A stretch of DNA of 43,314 bases. Origin: a virus. Positions 41,363-43,314 of this stretch are shown here, in pieces. Position numbers and translations under genes: made by a program. The notes beneath the pieces were generated by a model that saw only the letters and a list, made by a program, of their open reading frames with translations, made no database searches and was not told the origin of the DNA. The number at the start of each line of letters is the position of its first letter. Within the stretch, counting starts at the first letter, position 1. The stretch covers positions 1 to 43,314 of IMG/VR virus record IMGVR_UViG_3300025592_000025. The stretch is one strand, 5' to 3'.

Positions 41363-41370
41363 ATATTTAT
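41363..41370 (+). promoter_or_regulatory. ATATTTAT element, candidate late promoter for the tail sheath
   Basis: ATATTTAT followed by ACTAAATA, 67 bases before the gp18 ATG, in an 86-base gap with no other gene. The flank ACTA resembles the CTA that follows the core of T4 late promoters. Confidence 0.5.
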
Positions 41371-41429
41371 ACTAAATAATATCCGACTTTTATAACTAAT
41401 TTTTAATCTAAAATCTAGGAGAATTTAAA

Positions 41430-43314
41430 ATGGCCGAAAGAATTGTAAGTCCTGGCGTATTTACCCAGGAAACAGATCTTTCTTATCTCCCTCAAGGTGT
41501 TGCTAATATTGGAGCAGCAATGATTGGACCAACCCAAAAAGGTCCAGCGTTTACTCCAACTATTATAACGAGTGGTGGGGAGTTTGAAGAAAGATTTGGA
41601 AAAAATATAAAAACATCATATGTTCCCTTCGCAGTACAAGAATACTTAAAATCCGCATCTAGCGTAACGGTAGTTCGGGTAATGCACACAGGTGGATATA
41701 GAGCTGATTATGTAAATGTAGTCGCGACAGGATCTTCTGCTACAGTTGGTGCTTTAGTAGCGTTTACTTTAGCTAATACAAGACTTGGACAGAATGTTGG
41801 AATAGGATTATCTGCTTCCGGATCAGTGACTGATACTACCGCGGACGCTTTGTTTAATTTAACTATAAGTGGTTCAAGTGGAATACATCAAACTTTTGAG
41901 GATTTGAGTTTAGATAGTGGTAGTGCAAATTATTTTGCTAAAAAGATTTCATCAGATCCACAAAGTAATACTGATTATGCATATATCTATAAGGCATTTC
42001 ATACATCAGCAGATGCGGTAGGAGCATCTTTAGGTGGATTACAAGTTACTGGTAGTGCTTCAGCATCCGCAGGATTAAATTTTGCTGGTGGAACTAATGG
42101 AGCTTATACTGCACAATATGATGCAGTAGGTAACTCAGCTACTTGGGGTGGTAATGTTGATTATTGTGTTGCAAGAACACCTTATATTATAGATCAAGGT
42201 GCAACTGGATGGGATGGCGGCACTACAGCTAGAACTTTTAAAAATTTATTTAGAGTATATACAATAGGTCATGGTACTAATATGAATTCTGAATATAAAG
42301 TAGGTATTTCTAATATTAGAGCAGCTGGAACAATTCCAGGATCTGATTATGGAGATTTTACTCTTTCTATTATACCTCTAGATGGTAGAGCACCAGAAAC
42401 TTGGGAAAATTGTGATTTTAATCCAGCTTCTCCAAGCTATTTTGCAAAACAAATTGGTGATGCTCATGTAGTCGTAGATTCTAATGGTAGATTGACATAT
42501 CATGGAGACTACCCGAATAGATCTAAATGGTGTAGAGTTGGTGATTTTCAAAATATAGAAAATTATCCAAAATCTGTAGTACCGTATGGATATGCATCTT
42601 TAGATAATCCAATTCCAGGTGGTACGATAGTACCTTCAGCTTCAATGAAGCTTCAACAAGTTGATAATACTGATCAACAAACTTTTCAAGCAAGTACGTA
42701 TCATGGATTTGATTTCATGGACATTGGAACAGCTAATAGAATAAGAGGCAAATATGATAATGATGGAGCAGCTTATCTTTCACCTATTCCAAGTGGAACA
42801 GGAACTGGATCTAATGAATGCTTTAGTTTAAATAATTGCTATGGACATGCTAATTCAGATACATTACCTGGAAGTCCTTCAGTGGTATCAGATGCATCTG
42901 AAAAGATAACATTAGCTTTATCTGATATAGGTCAGAGACGGTTTGCAGTTCCTTTTCAATGGGGATTCGACGGTGTAGATCCAGCTTCAAAACCATCTAT
43001 GGGTAATGATGTAACTACTACTAATGTGATGGGATTTGATTGTTCTACTTCAAGTACTAGTGGTACTGCATTGTATAAACGAGCTATTAATGCTATTTCT
43101 AATCCAGATGAATTCGATATTAATATGTTGGTAATTCCTGGAATAATTCATAGTAAAGATGGTAGTAATTGTCATAATAATATTACAGAACATGCTATAA
43201 CTAAGATGGAAGAAAGAGCAGATTGTTTCTATATAATGGACGGATTCCATTGGGCAGATACTATTTCGCAAGCAACTAGTGCTCTTGGATCACTAGATAC
43301 CAATTATGCAGCTA
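41430..43314 (+). CDS. gp18: Tail sheath protein (gp18), 3' partial
   Basis: An open frame from ATG 41430 to the end of the window (628 codons, no stop seen). It forms the contractile sheath whose shortening drives the tube through the envelope. The N-terminus (ERIVSPGVFTQETDLSYLPQ, then A-M-I-G-P-T-Q-K-G-P-A) and the following F-E-E-R-F-G and V-R-V-M segments are hallmark gp18 features. The central protruding domain is long (about 85-500), and the conserved C-terminal core begins near NPDEFDINMLVIPGIIHSK. T4 gp18 is 659 residues, so only the end is missing. TAGGAGA (41416-41422) is the ribosome binding site. Confidence 0.96.
   Translation, partial: MAERIVSPGVFTQETDLSYLPQGVANIGAAMIGPTQKGPAFTPTIITSGGEFEERFGKNIKTSYVPFAVQEYLKSASSVTVVRVMHTGGYRADYVNVVATGSSATVGALVAFTLANTRLGQNVGIGLSASGSVTDTTADALFNLTISGSSGIHQTFEDLSLDSGSANYFAKKISSDPQSNTDYAYIYKAFHTSADAVGASLGGLQVTGSASASAGLNFAGGTNGAYTAQYDAVGNSATWGGNVDYCVARTPYIIDQGATGWDGGTTARTFKNLFRVYTIGHGTNMNSEYKVGISNIRAAGTIPGSDYGDFTLSIIPLDGRAPETWENCDFNPASPSYFAKQIGDAHVVVDSNGRLTYHGDYPNRSKWCRVGDFQNIENYPKSVVPYGYASLDNPIPGGTIVPSASMKLQQVDNTDQQTFQASTYHGFDFMDIGTANRIRGKYDNDGAAYLSPIPSGTGTGSNECFSLNNCYGHANSDTLPGSPSVVSDASEKITLALSDIGQRRFAVPFQWGFDGVDPASKPSMGNDVTTTNVMGFDCSTSSTSGTALYKRAINAISNPDEFDINMLVIPGIIHSKDGSNCHNNITEHAITKMEERADCFYIMDGFHWADTISQATSALGSLDTNYAA

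Overview
The window is a 43 kb piece of a large, AT-rich, T4-like myovirus genome. Every gene I accept lies on the + strand. The phage assignment rests on a colinear T4-type virion block: large terminase gp17, portal gp20, prohead protease gp21, scaffold gp22, major capsid gp23, neck proteins (gp13, and gp14- and gp15-like), and the start of tail sheath gp18. Low GC, a phage-borne ribosomal protein bS21 and fibre modules of the kind seen in marine T4-like phages suggest a marine phage. A SAR11-type (Pelagibacterales) host is possible but is only an inference. Neither window end is a gene boundary: the first gene is cut at its 5' end and gp18 at its 3' end.

Layout. (1) 1-7694: a basic, modular protein gene (5' truncated), a GH108 endolysin, and a 1774-residue multidomain protein carrying P-loop kinase, NMNAT-like, ParB-like, membrane and RNA/DNA ligase-like modules. 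(2) 7703-9566: small proteins, namely a zinc ribbon, a basic helical protein, two membrane-associated coiled coils and a small beta protein. (3) 9569-12995: gp17 and gp20. (4) 13056-17613: a tightly packed set of prohead/core genes containing gp21 and ending with bS21. (5) 17641-20714: a leader with two hairpins, then gp22, gp23 and a rho-independent terminator. (6) 20751-21541: a GIY-YIG homing endonuclease and a small protein. (7) 21630-25203: neck and tail-completion genes. (8) 25207-41343: a long run of modular, low-complexity beta fibre genes interrupted by a zinc-finger/NUMOD-like reading frame and a second gp15-like paralogue, ending in an S74-chaperoned fibre. (9) 41430-end: gp18. There is no gene-free stretch longer than about 170 bases. 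I saw no tRNA, CRISPR array or reverse-strand gene.

How the genes may work together. The most striking pattern is that the motif E-S-V/I-N/D-E, often followed by A, recurs eight or nine times across the two giant upstream genes and separates apparent small domains. It also occurs in scaffold gp22, and its V/I/L-x-E core is the specificity of the T4 gp21 prohead protease and its relatives (gp23 here has the expected I-D-E site at residue 62). I infer that the two large proteins are virion polyproteins, packaged in the prohead and cut by gp21 into many small basic proteins and several enzymes (kinase, nucleotidylyltransferase, ParB-like, ligase) that would be delivered with the DNA. Small proteins with N-terminal helices ending in similar sites may belong to the same packaged set.

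A second genome-scale pattern is an ATATTTAT element found in nine or more short intergenic leaders before gene clusters. It is a candidate late promoter that differs from the T4 TATAAATA core.
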